64,000 bases of DNA from Synechococcus sp. WH 8016. Its GTDB lineage: Bacteria; Cyanobacteriota; Cyanobacteriia; PCC-6307; Cyanobiaceae. The notes below the pieces were generated by a model. That model was not told where the DNA came from, searched no databases, and worked only from the letters and a program-made list of their open reading frames with translations. The stretch spans positions 806,001 to 870,000 of the forward strand of contig NZ_AGIK01000001.1 in assembly GCF_000230675.1 (NCBI RefSeq), given 5' to 3'. The position numbers were made by a program, and so were the translations under genes. How positions within the stretch are numbered: position 1 is the stretch's first letter; each line of letters starts with the position of its first letter. Below are positions 43,760-51,888 of this stretch, piece after piece.

Positions 43760-44698
43760 TTAAAAACTAAAGCTAACACCCGTACCAATATGATGCTGCC
43801 AACCTATTCCCCATCCCCCACCTTTACGTTCATCGGTGCTATAGATGGGCTCCCAATGAGCATATAAAACGACTTGGTCGTTAATCGGGTATTCAAGAGC
43901 AATTTCACCACCCCAGTCAGTTCGTTGAGATAGTCCCGAATAGTCTCCTGGAGAGTAAAAACGTGGTCCTCCAGTGAGAGTCACATTTAACAAATCAACG
44001 TTGAAACCGAAACCAAGCCACGTATCAGTGTAATTCCCTAAATAAGTTCCATCACTTTCCCATCCACTCCGATTTTCAGCTGAAATAAAGATGCCGTCTG
44101 CAATTGACTCCAGCCCGTCACCAAGTGCAAAATTCAGATCACCATCTCCAAATGCATAGGCTAGTTTAGCTCCAACTTCATGCTTAAGGCCCTTTGTGTC
44201 TTCGGCAATGCTAGAAGTTACGTAGTAAGGCTTCCAATCAACTGAAACAGAGAAACGATCATTAGGCTGATATCTGGCTGCTAAATAAGCTTTTGCATCA
44301 ACCCTTCGAAAGGGTGCCCCAGATTCTTCTTCTTCTTCCTCTTCACCTTCCTCCTCGATTTCAACTCTGCCATAAAAGTGCTCCGCTTCACCGTAGACAG
44401 CAGCTGGGCCGATCAGTGCTTCAATCGCAAAAGCACCATCATTTTCGAGCCCCCACTCAAAAACACCTCCAAACTGGAGATCAATAGCGTAATGCCTTGG
44501 TTGACCTTCGAGATTATCTTCTAATCCTGCATGACCTTCAATGGTCAGGACTGGCGAAGCTTTAAATTCTCCAGCTTCTAATTGTTCGCCCCCTGCAGCG
44601 CCATGAGCTCTTACGGCTGTAAAAGATGAGGTTGAAATTACAAGGAATACTGCTGAGATACCAGCACGAATGAGTTGTAGGTTGAATGAAGAAAACAT
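43760..44698 (-). CDS. Outer-membrane beta-barrel protein with polyglutamate segment
   Basis: 312 residues, ATG at 44698. Signal peptide to about residue 31. Then alternating amphipathic strands typical of a barrel (YAIDLQFGGVFEWGLENDG, DTWLGFGFNVDLLNVTLTGG, VVLYAHWEPIYS), ending in GVSFSF with the terminal phenylalanine read by the Bam machinery. Residues 113-125 (EIEEEGEEEEEEE) are nearly all glutamate and may bind metal cations. It follows znuA by 38 bases, same strand, so an outer-membrane zinc passage is a good hypothesis. Confidence 0.75.
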   Translation of the reverse strand: MFSSFNLQLIRAGISAVFLVISTSSFTAVRAHGAAGGEQLEAGEFKASPVLTIEGHAGLEDNLEGQPRHYAIDLQFGGVFEWGLENDGAFAIEALIGPAAVYGEAEHFYGRVEIEEEGEEEEEEESGAPFRRVDAKAYLAARYQPNDRFSVSVDWKPYYVTSSIAEDTKGLKHEVGAKLAYAFGDGDLNFALGDGLESIADGIFISAENRSGWESDGTYLGNYTDTWLGFGFNVDLLNVTLTGGPRFYSPGDYSGLSQRTDWGGEIALEYPINDQVVLYAHWEPIYSTDERKGGGWGIGWQHHIGTGVSFSF

Positions 44699-44736
44699 GA
44701 AATTAGTCAAATAGAATGAGGTAAAATTAAAGATAA

Positions 44737-45633
44737 TTATTTAATAGAGGACCATTGATTTTGAAGACTGCTAGCAGCGGCTTCATTACAACTACCTCCT
44801 TGAGCATTCACAAAAATGCAAACATTGTTCGTAGCTGTTTGAACCAAACTTTTGCCTGGTGCTTGACCATCAGCGAAAAGTGCTTGCTTGGCTATTGGAA
44901 CGCCACTGCTACGACTAATTCGTCGCATCGTTTTAGACGGCGGAATTGACTCAGCGAAGATGGCCTTACTTCCAGATGCTTTGATCGACTTGCTAATCGC
45001 AGACAAACTCGAGGGTCGGAGCGTTCCCCCCGTGGTGAAGTCATCAAGCACGGGTAATTCACGCACTCCGTAACGCTTGGCCAAAAAAGAAAAAGCTCGA
45101 TGCCCGGTCACCAGAACGCGCTGTTTTTGTGGAACAGTGGCAATTTGTTGACCAATCCAGCCACCAAGAGAGGCAAGTACACCATCAACCTTCGCTCGGC
45201 GTTGATCAATTGCAGCATCACCCTTGGCATCAAATAAGGGCTTCAAACTCCATGCCACGGAGTTGGCCATCGCTTTCACATTGGCTGGGTCATGCCAAAT
45301 GTGAGGATCTTTGAGAGGGTTCTTAGGGACTGCTTTATTTCCAACCCTTACAACAGCCCCAGGGGTTTTGATCTTGTTAAGCGCTGGCGTGAGGTTATAT
45401 CCATTCAGCAACACAAGTTGGGCTTTCGCGAGATTGCCTCGATCAGCTGGACGTAACGCCAGGGTGTGAGGATCTGAGCCGGGTTTGGTCAAGCAAATCA
45501 CGTTGGCTTGAGGCCCAGCAAGGGTGCGCGTGAGATCGCAAAGAATCCCATCCGCGGCCACCACTGTTGGACTCGCAGTGTTGGCTGCCGCCAGCAAGAC
45601 ACTGGCAAAAGGTACGGAGGCAGGCAGTGGCAC
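44737..45633 (-). CDS. znuA: Zinc ABC transporter substrate-binding protein
   Basis: 298 residues, GTG at 45633. Cluster 9 family: VVAADGILCDLTRTLAG, the His in KPGSDPHTLALRPADRGNLAKA, DPHIWHDPANVKAM, VLVTGHRAFSFLAKRYGV and FAESIPPSKTMRRI. Three His plus a Glu/Asp would bind zinc in the periplasm. The signal sequence is short but present. The His-rich loop of many ZnuA proteins is missing. A Zur box lies 25-39 bases upstream of the start. Confidence 0.88.
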   Translation of the reverse strand: MPLPASVPFASVLLAAANTASPTVVAADGILCDLTRTLAGPQANVICLTKPGSDPHTLALRPADRGNLAKAQLVLLNGYNLTPALNKIKTPGAVVRVGNKAVPKNPLKDPHIWHDPANVKAMANSVAWSLKPLFDAKGDAAIDQRRAKVDGVLASLGGWIGQQIATVPQKQRVLVTGHRAFSFLAKRYGVRELPVLDDFTTGGTLRPSSLSAISKSIKASGSKAIFAESIPPSKTMRRISRSSGVPIAKQALFADGQAPGKSLVQTATNNVCIFVNAQGGSCNEAAASSLQNQWSSIK

Positions 45634-45657
45634 AAGAAAGCTTGGAACTTCCCAGAA

Positions 45658-45672
45658 TGATAATCATTCTCA
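45658..45672. promoter_or_regulatory. Zur-type operator between znuB and znuA
   Basis: TGATAATCATTCTCA matches the Zur/Fur palindrome pattern TGAtAATnATTnTCA, with the two halves paired around a central base. Position just upstream of znuA fits zinc-controlled transcription. Confidence 0.75.
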
Positions 45673-45682
45673 AAACTGCTGC

Positions 45683-46465
45683 CTAGGTGCTTTTCCAGGC
45701 CAGTGGGCAAAGCAACACAACGCAAGCCACTCCAATCAAAGGTCCGGGGGGGAGATTGAGGGGCAAGGCCAAAAGAAATCCACCGCCACTGAGGGCCAAA
45801 CCCACCAATGCAGCCCGAACCATCGCAGCGCGCAGACTGCTCACCCGATGAAGCCCTGGAAGCACGGGGGCACACAGCAAACCAATCACCAAAATCACTC
45901 CCACCGCTGCCATGGCACTAACAATGACCACAGCTGTGACGGCAGAAAGGGCCAGCCGCAGCCCACGCACCGACAATCCCGCCGAGGCAGCACCCTCTGG
46001 ATCAACCCCCAAATAAACAAGCTCGCGATAGCGAGTGCCCAGAAGGATGGCCAAGGCCAGGCAAGCAACCAACACGCGACCCACATCAAGCCAACCCACC
46101 GTCAGCAAATCACCAAACAGCAAGGCCTCAAGGTCAAGGCGCAAACTCAGCAAAGGGATGAGCAGAACTCCGAGGCCAAGAAAGCCAGCAAGCACCGTAT
46201 TGATCACCGCTTCCCCGTTCAGCTTCGAGCTGCGCTGCAATCGTTCCGCCAGTAAGGCCCCAAGGATGCCGCTTACCACGCCCCCCAAGGCTGGATCAAA
46301 GCCGAAGGCAACCGAGAGCGCCAATCCTGGAAGCACGGCATGGGAAATGAGATTGGCCTGAAGCACCCGGCGTTGGGTCACCAAGAGCGTGCCAGTGACA
46401 GGACACAAAATCCCCACCAACACTGCCATCAGCAGAGGTATCAACCAAAAAACAACCTCATCCAC
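45683..46465 (-). CDS. znuB: Zinc ABC transporter permease
   Basis: 260 residues with eight or more hydrophobic segments; cluster 9 permease blocks GTLLVTQRRVLQANLISHAVLPGLALSVAFG and GVILVIGLLCAPVLPGLH. Moves metal across the inner membrane with znuC. GTG start at 46465 overlaps the znuC end by eight bases. Confidence 0.92.
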   Translation of the reverse strand: MDEVVFWLIPLLMAVLVGILCPVTGTLLVTQRRVLQANLISHAVLPGLALSVAFGFDPALGGVVSGILGALLAERLQRSSKLNGEAVINTVLAGFLGLGVLLIPLLSLRLDLEALLFGDLLTVGWLDVGRVLVACLALAILLGTRYRELVYLGVDPEGAASAGLSVRGLRLALSAVTAVVIVSAMAAVGVILVIGLLCAPVLPGLHRVSSLRAAMVRAALVGLALSGGGFLLALPLNLPPGPLIGVACVVLLCPLAWKST

Positions 46466-47210
46466 AGTGATGATTCCCCGGATTAACCAAACCCTTGAGA
46501 GAGCGCCTCACCTCAGCGGGAGGTCCATCGGCAAGAACACTCCGATCAAGCACGATGACTCTGTCGTAGGAATCAAGCGCTTCGCCCCAGTCATGGCTGC
46601 TGACCAACAAGGTATGACCGGCATCAGCCAACTGACGCATCAGAAGCAACAGTTGATCCCGGGATGGCGGATCGATTGCGGCACAGGGTTCATCGAGGAG
46701 AAGCATTCGAGAGGGTTGCACCAGCGAACGGGCCAGCAACGCGCGTTGCTGTTGTCCACCTGAAAGAGAATCAAGGCGTCGATGGGCAAGAGCGGAAAGA
46801 CCAACGCGTTGAAGTGCTGCCTCCCGATCGCAACATCCAAGAGATTGGCCATTCATCGATCCAAGATCGACAAGATCTCGCACGCTGATCGGAAACGACC
46901 AATCAATCCGACTGCGCTGAGGCATCAACACCACCCGTTCGCGACACTCCTCGATCGGATCTCCATCGCAGTAAACCGAGCCACCTCGGGGACGAAGTTG
47001 CCCCTGGAGCACATGCAGCAGGGTGGATTTACCGGCTCCATTCGCACCAACCAGCGCCGTCAACGTGCCTGAGTGCAGCGTCATTGCCACGTTTTCGAGC
47101 ACAACACGATCGCCGTATTGCACATCAACGCCCTCTGCTCTCAGAACTGGCTCTCCCAAAATCGAACCATCAAGTTGGCTCAACCTATCGACGGACTGGA
47201 TGAAATTCAT
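46458..47210 (-). CDS. znuC: Zinc ABC transporter ATP-binding protein
   Basis: 250 residues from ATG at 47210. Walker A ALVGANGAGKSTLLHV, Q-loop VVLMPQRSRID, signature DSLSGGQQQRALLARSL, Walker B MLLLDEPCAAID, and the switch His in VSSHDWGEA. Overlaps the upstream gene by 26 bases. Confidence 0.94.
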   Translation of the reverse strand: MNFIQSVDRLSQLDGSILGEPVLRAEGVDVQYGDRVVLENVAMTLHSGTLTALVGANGAGKSTLLHVLQGQLRPRGGSVYCDGDPIEECRERVVLMPQRSRIDWSFPISVRDLVDLGSMNGQSLGCCDREAALQRVGLSALAHRRLDSLSGGQQQRALLARSLVQPSRMLLLDEPCAAIDPPSRDQLLLLMRQLADAGHTLLVSSHDWGEALDSYDRVIVLDRSVLADGPPAEVRRSLKGLVNPGNHHCG

Positions 47211-48573
47211 CCAACTCACCAGCCGCAGGCAACCATCGTGCCAACACAACTTGTGGATTAAGGAGTTCAAAATCCAAACTGCTGCCATCAATGAGGGCAA
47301 CTCGACGTCTCTCGCCATCGTCATTCGTCATCACCGTAAGAAGACGATTCGTGGCGGGATCCACATCAAGAACAGCTCCTGAAGCTAAAAACCATCCCGG
47401 AATAGTCCTTCGCTTGAGGACTGATCCAGAGCTATTGACAAGGAGTAATTCGTCTTGAAGGGTTGGCTCTGCATCGCGAAGAACAATCCAAATATTTTCT
47501 CCCCGGTTATCACAAGCTGTGGCCATGACCCCCGCCTCCCCCAACCAGACCTCTCGTGGAGGTTGTCCGGGAATCACCAGCTCAATCGAACGTCGGTAAT
47601 CAGGCCAATTTCTCAACAACACCGCACGGCCGGAACCAGAGCAAAACGACTTGAGTTCGCGGCTGCCGGGGAGGCTTTGGGGAGAAGTTCCTTTCCCATC
47701 AGGGTTCATGGGCAAGAGATCAAGACCGTCATAGGAAGGAACAACCATTCCGCTGCCATCCGGAAGCAGACGGATCGCGCCCGCAACCTCCAGGTTGAGG
47801 TCACGGCGTTTGGCGTTAGCTGAACGAACCCAGGTTCGATCGCTACCAGCTTCAACACCTCCCACCTGCACGAGTAATTCCCCTCGCTGATTGCTACTTA
47901 AGTGGGCAAACAAAAGTGACCCAGACGCCAAGGATTGGATGGCACCTGGGAGGGGATCTGCCAATCCTTCCGCTTGATGGCTAATGGCCCGCGGAGTGAG
48001 CTGGCGAAGCAACACCTCAAGCTTGGAAGCATCGTTATCGGTCACGAAGGCAACGCCCCCTCCATTGCCCAAGGGCTCAAGCTGAAGAATGCGCTGCTCA
48101 ATAGACGACAGCGGCAACCAACTGCCATCCTTGCGGCGCAATTTCACCTGCTCTCCCTCCTTCTCGACCATCACTGCCACGAGAGACGAACGAGGATCCC
48201 ACCAAAGTGAACGGCTAGGCAGGACCAGCCCCCGTTGATCATCACCAGCAAGAACAAGCTTCTGGGGCGAACGAATCAGGGCATCAGGATCGAGCAGCAG
48301 GCGGAACTGATCCTGTTGGCCAAACCACTGATGGGGCTGATGGGGGACAAGACGACTATTTTCAGCCACCGACGCGCGGTTCATCGTCCGACTGAAACGC
48401 ACGTCAAGGGCTGCAGCACCTGAACGAATGGATTGAATCGCGACGGATCGCAAACGCGGGGGACGACGCAGCAAAATCTGCTGCTGCACCAAAGCGACAA
48501 GACCCAAGCCCAGCAGAGCCATGCTCAAGAGTCGAACCTTGCCCGTTGATGGGCCAACCCCCTTTGAGCTCAT
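47185..48573 (-). CDS. Membrane-anchored protein with Ig-like and propeller-like parts
   Basis: 462 residues. One membrane segment at about 15-30 (LLSMALLGLGLVALVQQQ). Residues 50-120 resemble a Big_5/Ig-like domain (ALDVRFSRTMNRASVAENSRL). The remainder reads as repeated beta blades (SLWWDPRSSLVAVMVE, NGGGVAFVTDND, RLLPDGSGMVVPSYDG, ACDNRGENIWIVLRD, VDPATNRLLTVMTND), like a propeller in the periplasm. It sits inside the zinc cluster with coupled overlaps; role unknown. Confidence 0.7.
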   Translation of the reverse strand: MSSKGVGPSTGKVRLLSMALLGLGLVALVQQQILLRRPPRLRSVAIQSIRSGAAALDVRFSRTMNRASVAENSRLVPHQPHQWFGQQDQFRLLLDPDALIRSPQKLVLAGDDQRGLVLPSRSLWWDPRSSLVAVMVEKEGEQVKLRRKDGSWLPLSSIEQRILQLEPLGNGGGVAFVTDNDASKLEVLLRQLTPRAISHQAEGLADPLPGAIQSLASGSLLFAHLSSNQRGELLVQVGGVEAGSDRTWVRSANAKRRDLNLEVAGAIRLLPDGSGMVVPSYDGLDLLPMNPDGKGTSPQSLPGSRELKSFCSGSGRAVLLRNWPDYRRSIELVIPGQPPREVWLGEAGVMATACDNRGENIWIVLRDAEPTLQDELLLVNSSGSVLKRRTIPGWFLASGAVLDVDPATNRLLTVMTNDDGERRRVALIDGSSLDFELLNPQVVLARWLPAAGELDEFHPVRR

Positions 48574-49259
48574 GGTTCCAAAGGCCGCTCAGGTCGCGGG
48601 ATGGATTGAATCGTGGTGGGTTTGACCACATTGATCAGAAGTCCATCCTGGGTCTGCGTTGTCATCGTCCCCTCGATGGCCAGCCATTGATCCGGCTTTG
48701 GATCCGCGTTCTCAGGCCATTCAATCGGCAGTCCAGCAGGGGTGGCATCAGCCAGGCAGCAACGCACGGTGAGACGGGCGAGCTGGGGTTGCATCCCTGG
48801 ACGTTGAAGCACAAAGCCGCTAATTCGCACGGGATCGCCTGCATGCAAATTGGGATCGGGTTGACTGCGGAGCAGCCGCACCCATTCGGTCAACGTGCGT
48901 TGTTCAGGCGGTAGGAAAAAACTCAATCGCGGCGCCTCAGGCAAGTTATCGCTGCGATTCGAAGCCAAATCACTGAAGGAGGGTGATGGGGGAAACAGCA
49001 AAACCAAACAGGCCACCGCAACTGAAATCAGCCAGCTCAAAGGAGCTGGAGACGTTTTTGAGCGTGAAGCAAAGCGCAGCTGAAGAGCACCGAGCACCAT
49101 CAGAACAACGCCTGCAATCGCAACCACTGGATGAAAAATTGCATTCAGAAGCAGATCCAAACGAGCCGACAAACTGCTCCAGACCAACACCCATCCCCAA
49201 AGCAGCAACACAAGGGGTGGTAGGTATCGCGTTTGTCGAATCCGGTTCAGACGTGGCAT
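48570..49259 (-). CDS. TIGR03943-type protein, partner of the permease
   Basis: 229 residues. Two N-terminal membrane segments (LPPLVLLLWGWVLVWSSL and VVAIAGVVLMVLGALQL), another at 75-92, then a soluble C-terminal domain: GDPVRISGFVLQRP, LARLTVRCCLADATPAGLPIEW, WLAIEGTMT. The TVRCCxADA block is characteristic of TIGR03943/COG3689. Genes of this family are typically next to COG0701 permeases, as here. Confidence 0.85.
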   Translation of the reverse strand: MPRLNRIRQTRYLPPLVLLLWGWVLVWSSLSARLDLLLNAIFHPVVAIAGVVLMVLGALQLRFASRSKTSPAPLSWLISVAVACLVLLFPPSPSFSDLASNRSDNLPEAPRLSFFLPPEQRTLTEWVRLLRSQPDPNLHAGDPVRISGFVLQRPGMQPQLARLTVRCCLADATPAGLPIEWPENADPKPDQWLAIEGTMTTQTQDGLLINVVKPTTIQSIPRPERPLEP

Positions 49260-49263
49260 CGCT

Positions 49264-50223
49264 TTAGAGCATCACAAGATTGACCCACTGGCCAATCAGA
49301 AGAACGAACAACGTTGCTGCAACTGCGGTGATTGCAATGGCGCGCGTGGAGAGAAGCACCGTGAACAAGCCAGCAAGCTTGAGATCGACCACTGGACCAA
49401 GAAGCAGAAAGGCCAGCAAAGCTCCCGGTGTGACCTGAGCTGCAAAGCCAAGCGCAAGAAAGGCATCAACGCTGGAACACACCGAAACCACGAGTGCCAA
49501 GGCCATCAAAGCCAGCACCGAAACGGTAGGGCCTGACCCCAAAGCCAAGAGCCAACTTCGTGGCAACCAGGTTTGAACCGCAGCGGCAAGGGCACAGCCA
49601 AACACGAGCAGGGCGAGCAAGCTCAAGAATTCACGCGTGCTGTGTTGAAGCAGCTCTGCAGGTCGCAGCGGAACCTCCTCCAGCCGACGTTCCGAAGCAT
49701 TGAAGTCCACACCCACCAGCCCACTACGACGTTCGAGCAGTCCAACGCGAGAGAGGGGTTGACTCAGTCTTCGCTCTTCGAGCAAGGCAGACGCCAACAA
49801 ACGTGATTCAGGCAGCAAGCCGAGAAGAGCGCTGAGCCCGATCGCAATCAGGAAGGCACCAATGGGTCGTCCCCAAAGCAACCAGGTCTGATCTGGAAAG
49901 GCTGCCCAAGTGCTCGCTAACACGATCGGATTAAGAACTGGCGCTGCAAACAAAAAACCAAAACCAGTGCCCAGCGGTGCTCCGCTTGCAAGCAGACGTC
50001 GTGCAACGGGAACATTCCCGCATTCACAGGCGGGCAAAGCAAATCCGAGCAAAGCCCCAACAACTGGGGCCAGAAGCGGGTGGCGTGGCAATCGCTTGAT
50101 CCATGACGACTGGGGTACCAGCCATCTCGCCAAACCAGCAATCGCAACGCCCAGAAGCAAGAAGGGGAGCGCTTCGATTAACAGACCTTGAAAAATGGCC
50201 CAGCCAGTGGCGAAACGTGTCAT
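49264..50223 (-). CDS. COG0701-type permease
   Basis: 319 residues, ATG at 50223. Eight to nine membrane segments. Signature LLGFALPACECGNVPVARRLLASGAPLGTGFGFLFAAPVLNPIVLAST includes the conserved C-E-C motif, and SVCSSVDAFLALGF carries the second block. Family members transport or handle metal or metalloid ions; YcgR/YraQ-like. Four bases separate it from the TIGR03943 gene. Confidence 0.85.
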   Translation of the reverse strand: MTRFATGWAIFQGLLIEALPFLLLGVAIAGLARWLVPQSSWIKRLPRHPLLAPVVGALLGFALPACECGNVPVARRLLASGAPLGTGFGFLFAAPVLNPIVLASTWAAFPDQTWLLWGRPIGAFLIAIGLSALLGLLPESRLLASALLEERRLSQPLSRVGLLERRSGLVGVDFNASERRLEEVPLRPAELLQHSTREFLSLLALLVFGCALAAAVQTWLPRSWLLALGSGPTVSVLALMALALVVSVCSSVDAFLALGFAAQVTPGALLAFLLLGPVVDLKLAGLFTVLLSTRAIAITAVAATLFVLLIGQWVNLVML

Positions 50224-50238
50224 CAACCCTTGAAGTGG

Positions 50239-50580
50239 CTAACTCCAGCCATGACTGGCTTGATCTTCAACGTAGGCCGCAACATCGGCAATTTCATTTT
50301 CACTGAGCACATCCAGAAATGCTGGCATTGCGTTACGCCCGTAGGTGACCTGAGCCACGATTCCGGTCTCATGCCCAGTCACGTAGTTGGGGAGAAAAGC
50401 TTCAAGGTCGGCCTGCCGCAATGTCCGCTCACTCTTCACAATATTTCCACCGCCGGCATGGCATGCGGCGCAATTGGTATTAAAAATCTGACCACCCCTC
50501 ACGGTGTCAGAAGCCATCGCACGCATTGGCATGCTTAAGACCAGCAGCAAAGCAAAAGCAGCAGATAGCAAAAAACGCAT
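50239..50580 (-). CDS. petJ: Cytochrome c6 (or c6-like)
   Basis: 113 residues. Signal peptide to AMAS (residues 1-24). Haem site CAACH in IFNTNCAACHAGGGN, with AMPAFLDVLSENEIADVAAYVEDQA providing the methionine ligand and the C-terminal helix. Lumenal electron carrier between cytochrome b6f and photosystem I, alternative to plastocyanin. Its position at the head of the zinc cluster is unusual; a possible 12-bp palindrome lies upstream. Confidence 0.9.
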   Translation of the reverse strand: MRFLLSAAFALLLVLSMPMRAMASDTVRGGQIFNTNCAACHAGGGNIVKSERTLRQADLEAFLPNYVTGHETGIVAQVTYGRNAMPAFLDVLSENEIADVAAYVEDQASHGWS

Positions 50581-50620
50581 GGTTCCCAATATCAATCCTC
50601 ACCATTCTCAGGAGATCTGA

Positions 50621-50632
50621 AGCACCGGTGCT
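50621..50632. promoter_or_regulatory. Perfect 12-bp palindrome upstream of petJ
   Basis: AGCACCGGTGCT lies 41 bases before the petJ start. A perfect palindrome of this length near a promoter is a plausible operator; the protein that would bind is unknown. Confidence 0.45.
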
Positions 50633-50811
50633 GACGTTGCTGCAGATCGTTATGGAATGAATCTGTCAGCGGTTCCATCGTCAGAGCATCCAAACAAGCA
50701 GGCGAGCAGACGTCTGGATTGAGCGCCAACAATCAGTTCAGCCAGCGCAGACCCTGCACACCCATCAACACCAGCAAGAGAAGGGCAACGGAGGGGGAGA
50801 GGGGCGATTAT

Positions 50812-51096
50812 TCAGGGGCCTGCGTTGGGGCCGTGATTATGAGCGTCGCAAGGCATCCATTTCGCCCCCATCTGATGAGCGCCCTTGCAGTTGAACAAGG
50901 TTGCGGCCTCCTCTGCCTCTGCCTTGGTGTCATACATCGCTTTGATGGGCGCAGTGCCGAGTTTCGATGGGGAGGGCTGCTTCTCCATCGAAAGCAACGT
51001 GCCGCTGTGGTCAGAACCAATCTCGTGATGAGCAATTGCTGGAGTCGTCAAAGCCAGCAAGCTCAGAAGCAGTCCAGCGGATGGGGAGCGACGCAT
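50812..51096 (-). CDS. DUF3721 exported protein
   Basis: 94 residues. Signal peptide SAGLLLSLLALTTPAIA. The mature part contains IKAMYDTKAEAEEAATLFNCKGAHQMGAKWMPC, the DUF3721 block with two cysteines and His. Histidines flank it (HHEIGSDH, DAHNHGP), possibly metal binding. Located between the c6 gene and the second metal transporter. Confidence 0.8.
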   Translation of the reverse strand: MRRSPSAGLLLSLLALTTPAIAHHEIGSDHSGTLLSMEKQPSPSKLGTAPIKAMYDTKAEAEEAATLFNCKGAHQMGAKWMPCDAHNHGPNAGP

Positions 51097-51158
51097 CTCA
51101 GATTTGATTGCAACATTTTGAGTTTGCTGCATCAGGTCCCGCTGGACCGCTTCGCTTG

Positions 51159-51791
51159 TTACCGAGCATCAAATGGTAATGAAGAATGATGGAGAATAAT
51201 ACGAATACTTCCATTCTTTTGCTTCCAGAACGTCCAAGTCTTCTCGGGTCTTGCGAGACCACCCTTGGCATCAACAATTTCTATATATCCCATTGTGTTA
51301 GCTGTCTGGCCCATCAATTGGACAACATCATCCACAATCTTGCAACTGGTCCAATTGCGATAAGTAGCAAAGCCCTGATCCTTACCAAATCGGCTAATCG
51401 AGGGATCAGGGCCTACGAAATAAGCAATCGCGCCAGCGCGATCTGCACGGAATGTTGACTCTCCTCTGGTGTAAGTAGGTTTAAACGCTATCGGTCCAAA
51501 TTGGTAGGCATAAGCCCCATCAATAACATCCACAGCGACCGATTTTGCGGCATCATATCCACCTTTCTGATAGGCCTTGCTAATTGCAAGCAAGCCTGCA
51601 CACCAGGCTTTCTGCGCGTCCAAGACTTCATTGAGGGTAATTGTGTTGTCAAAAACTTGGAGGTTGGCTCGTTCAAACCCATCAACTTCTTCAACTTGGA
51701 GGTTGGGTGAAGCAAACCCAGCGGGTGCTAAAACAACTGCAGAAAGAGCTGCTACAACGCTTCCATAAAAAGGAAGATGCGAAATTTTCAT
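51159..51791 (-). CDS. Exported NTF2/SnoaL-like protein
   Basis: 210 residues, ATG at 51791. Signal peptide to about residue 27 (APAGFA). The pattern VLDAQKAWCAGLLAISKAYQKGG, AKSVAVDVIDGAYAYQFGPIAFKPTY and the ending GSIRIILHHSSLPF resembles the NTF2/CaMKII-association fold, where the final HHSSLP strand is conserved. Similar proteins have been named phosphoribosyl-AMP cyclohydrolase by mistake. Function unknown. Two cysteines. Confidence 0.65.
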   Translation of the reverse strand: MKISHLPFYGSVVAALSAVVLAPAGFASPNLQVEEVDGFERANLQVFDNTITLNEVLDAQKAWCAGLLAISKAYQKGGYDAAKSVAVDVIDGAYAYQFGPIAFKPTYTRGESTFRADRAGAIAYFVGPDPSISRFGKDQGFATYRNWTSCKIVDDVVQLMGQTANTMGYIEIVDAKGGLARPEKTWTFWKQKNGSIRIILHHSSLPFDAR

Positions 51792-51888
51792 TGGAAGAAA
51801 AAGTGACAATTCTTGAACTTCCCAGCCTTACATTCTATGTCACTGATTTATCGACCTAGCTAAAAAAAATTCACAACCAAACAGAAAA

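Noticed and set aside
44733..44747. Possible second Zur box between znuA and the barrel gene
   Set aside because: Only one half (GATAAT) matches; the other half is not palindromic.
45524..46255. 243-codon plus frame opposite znuB
   Set aside because: Low-complexity Gln/His-rich translation; shadow of the permease.
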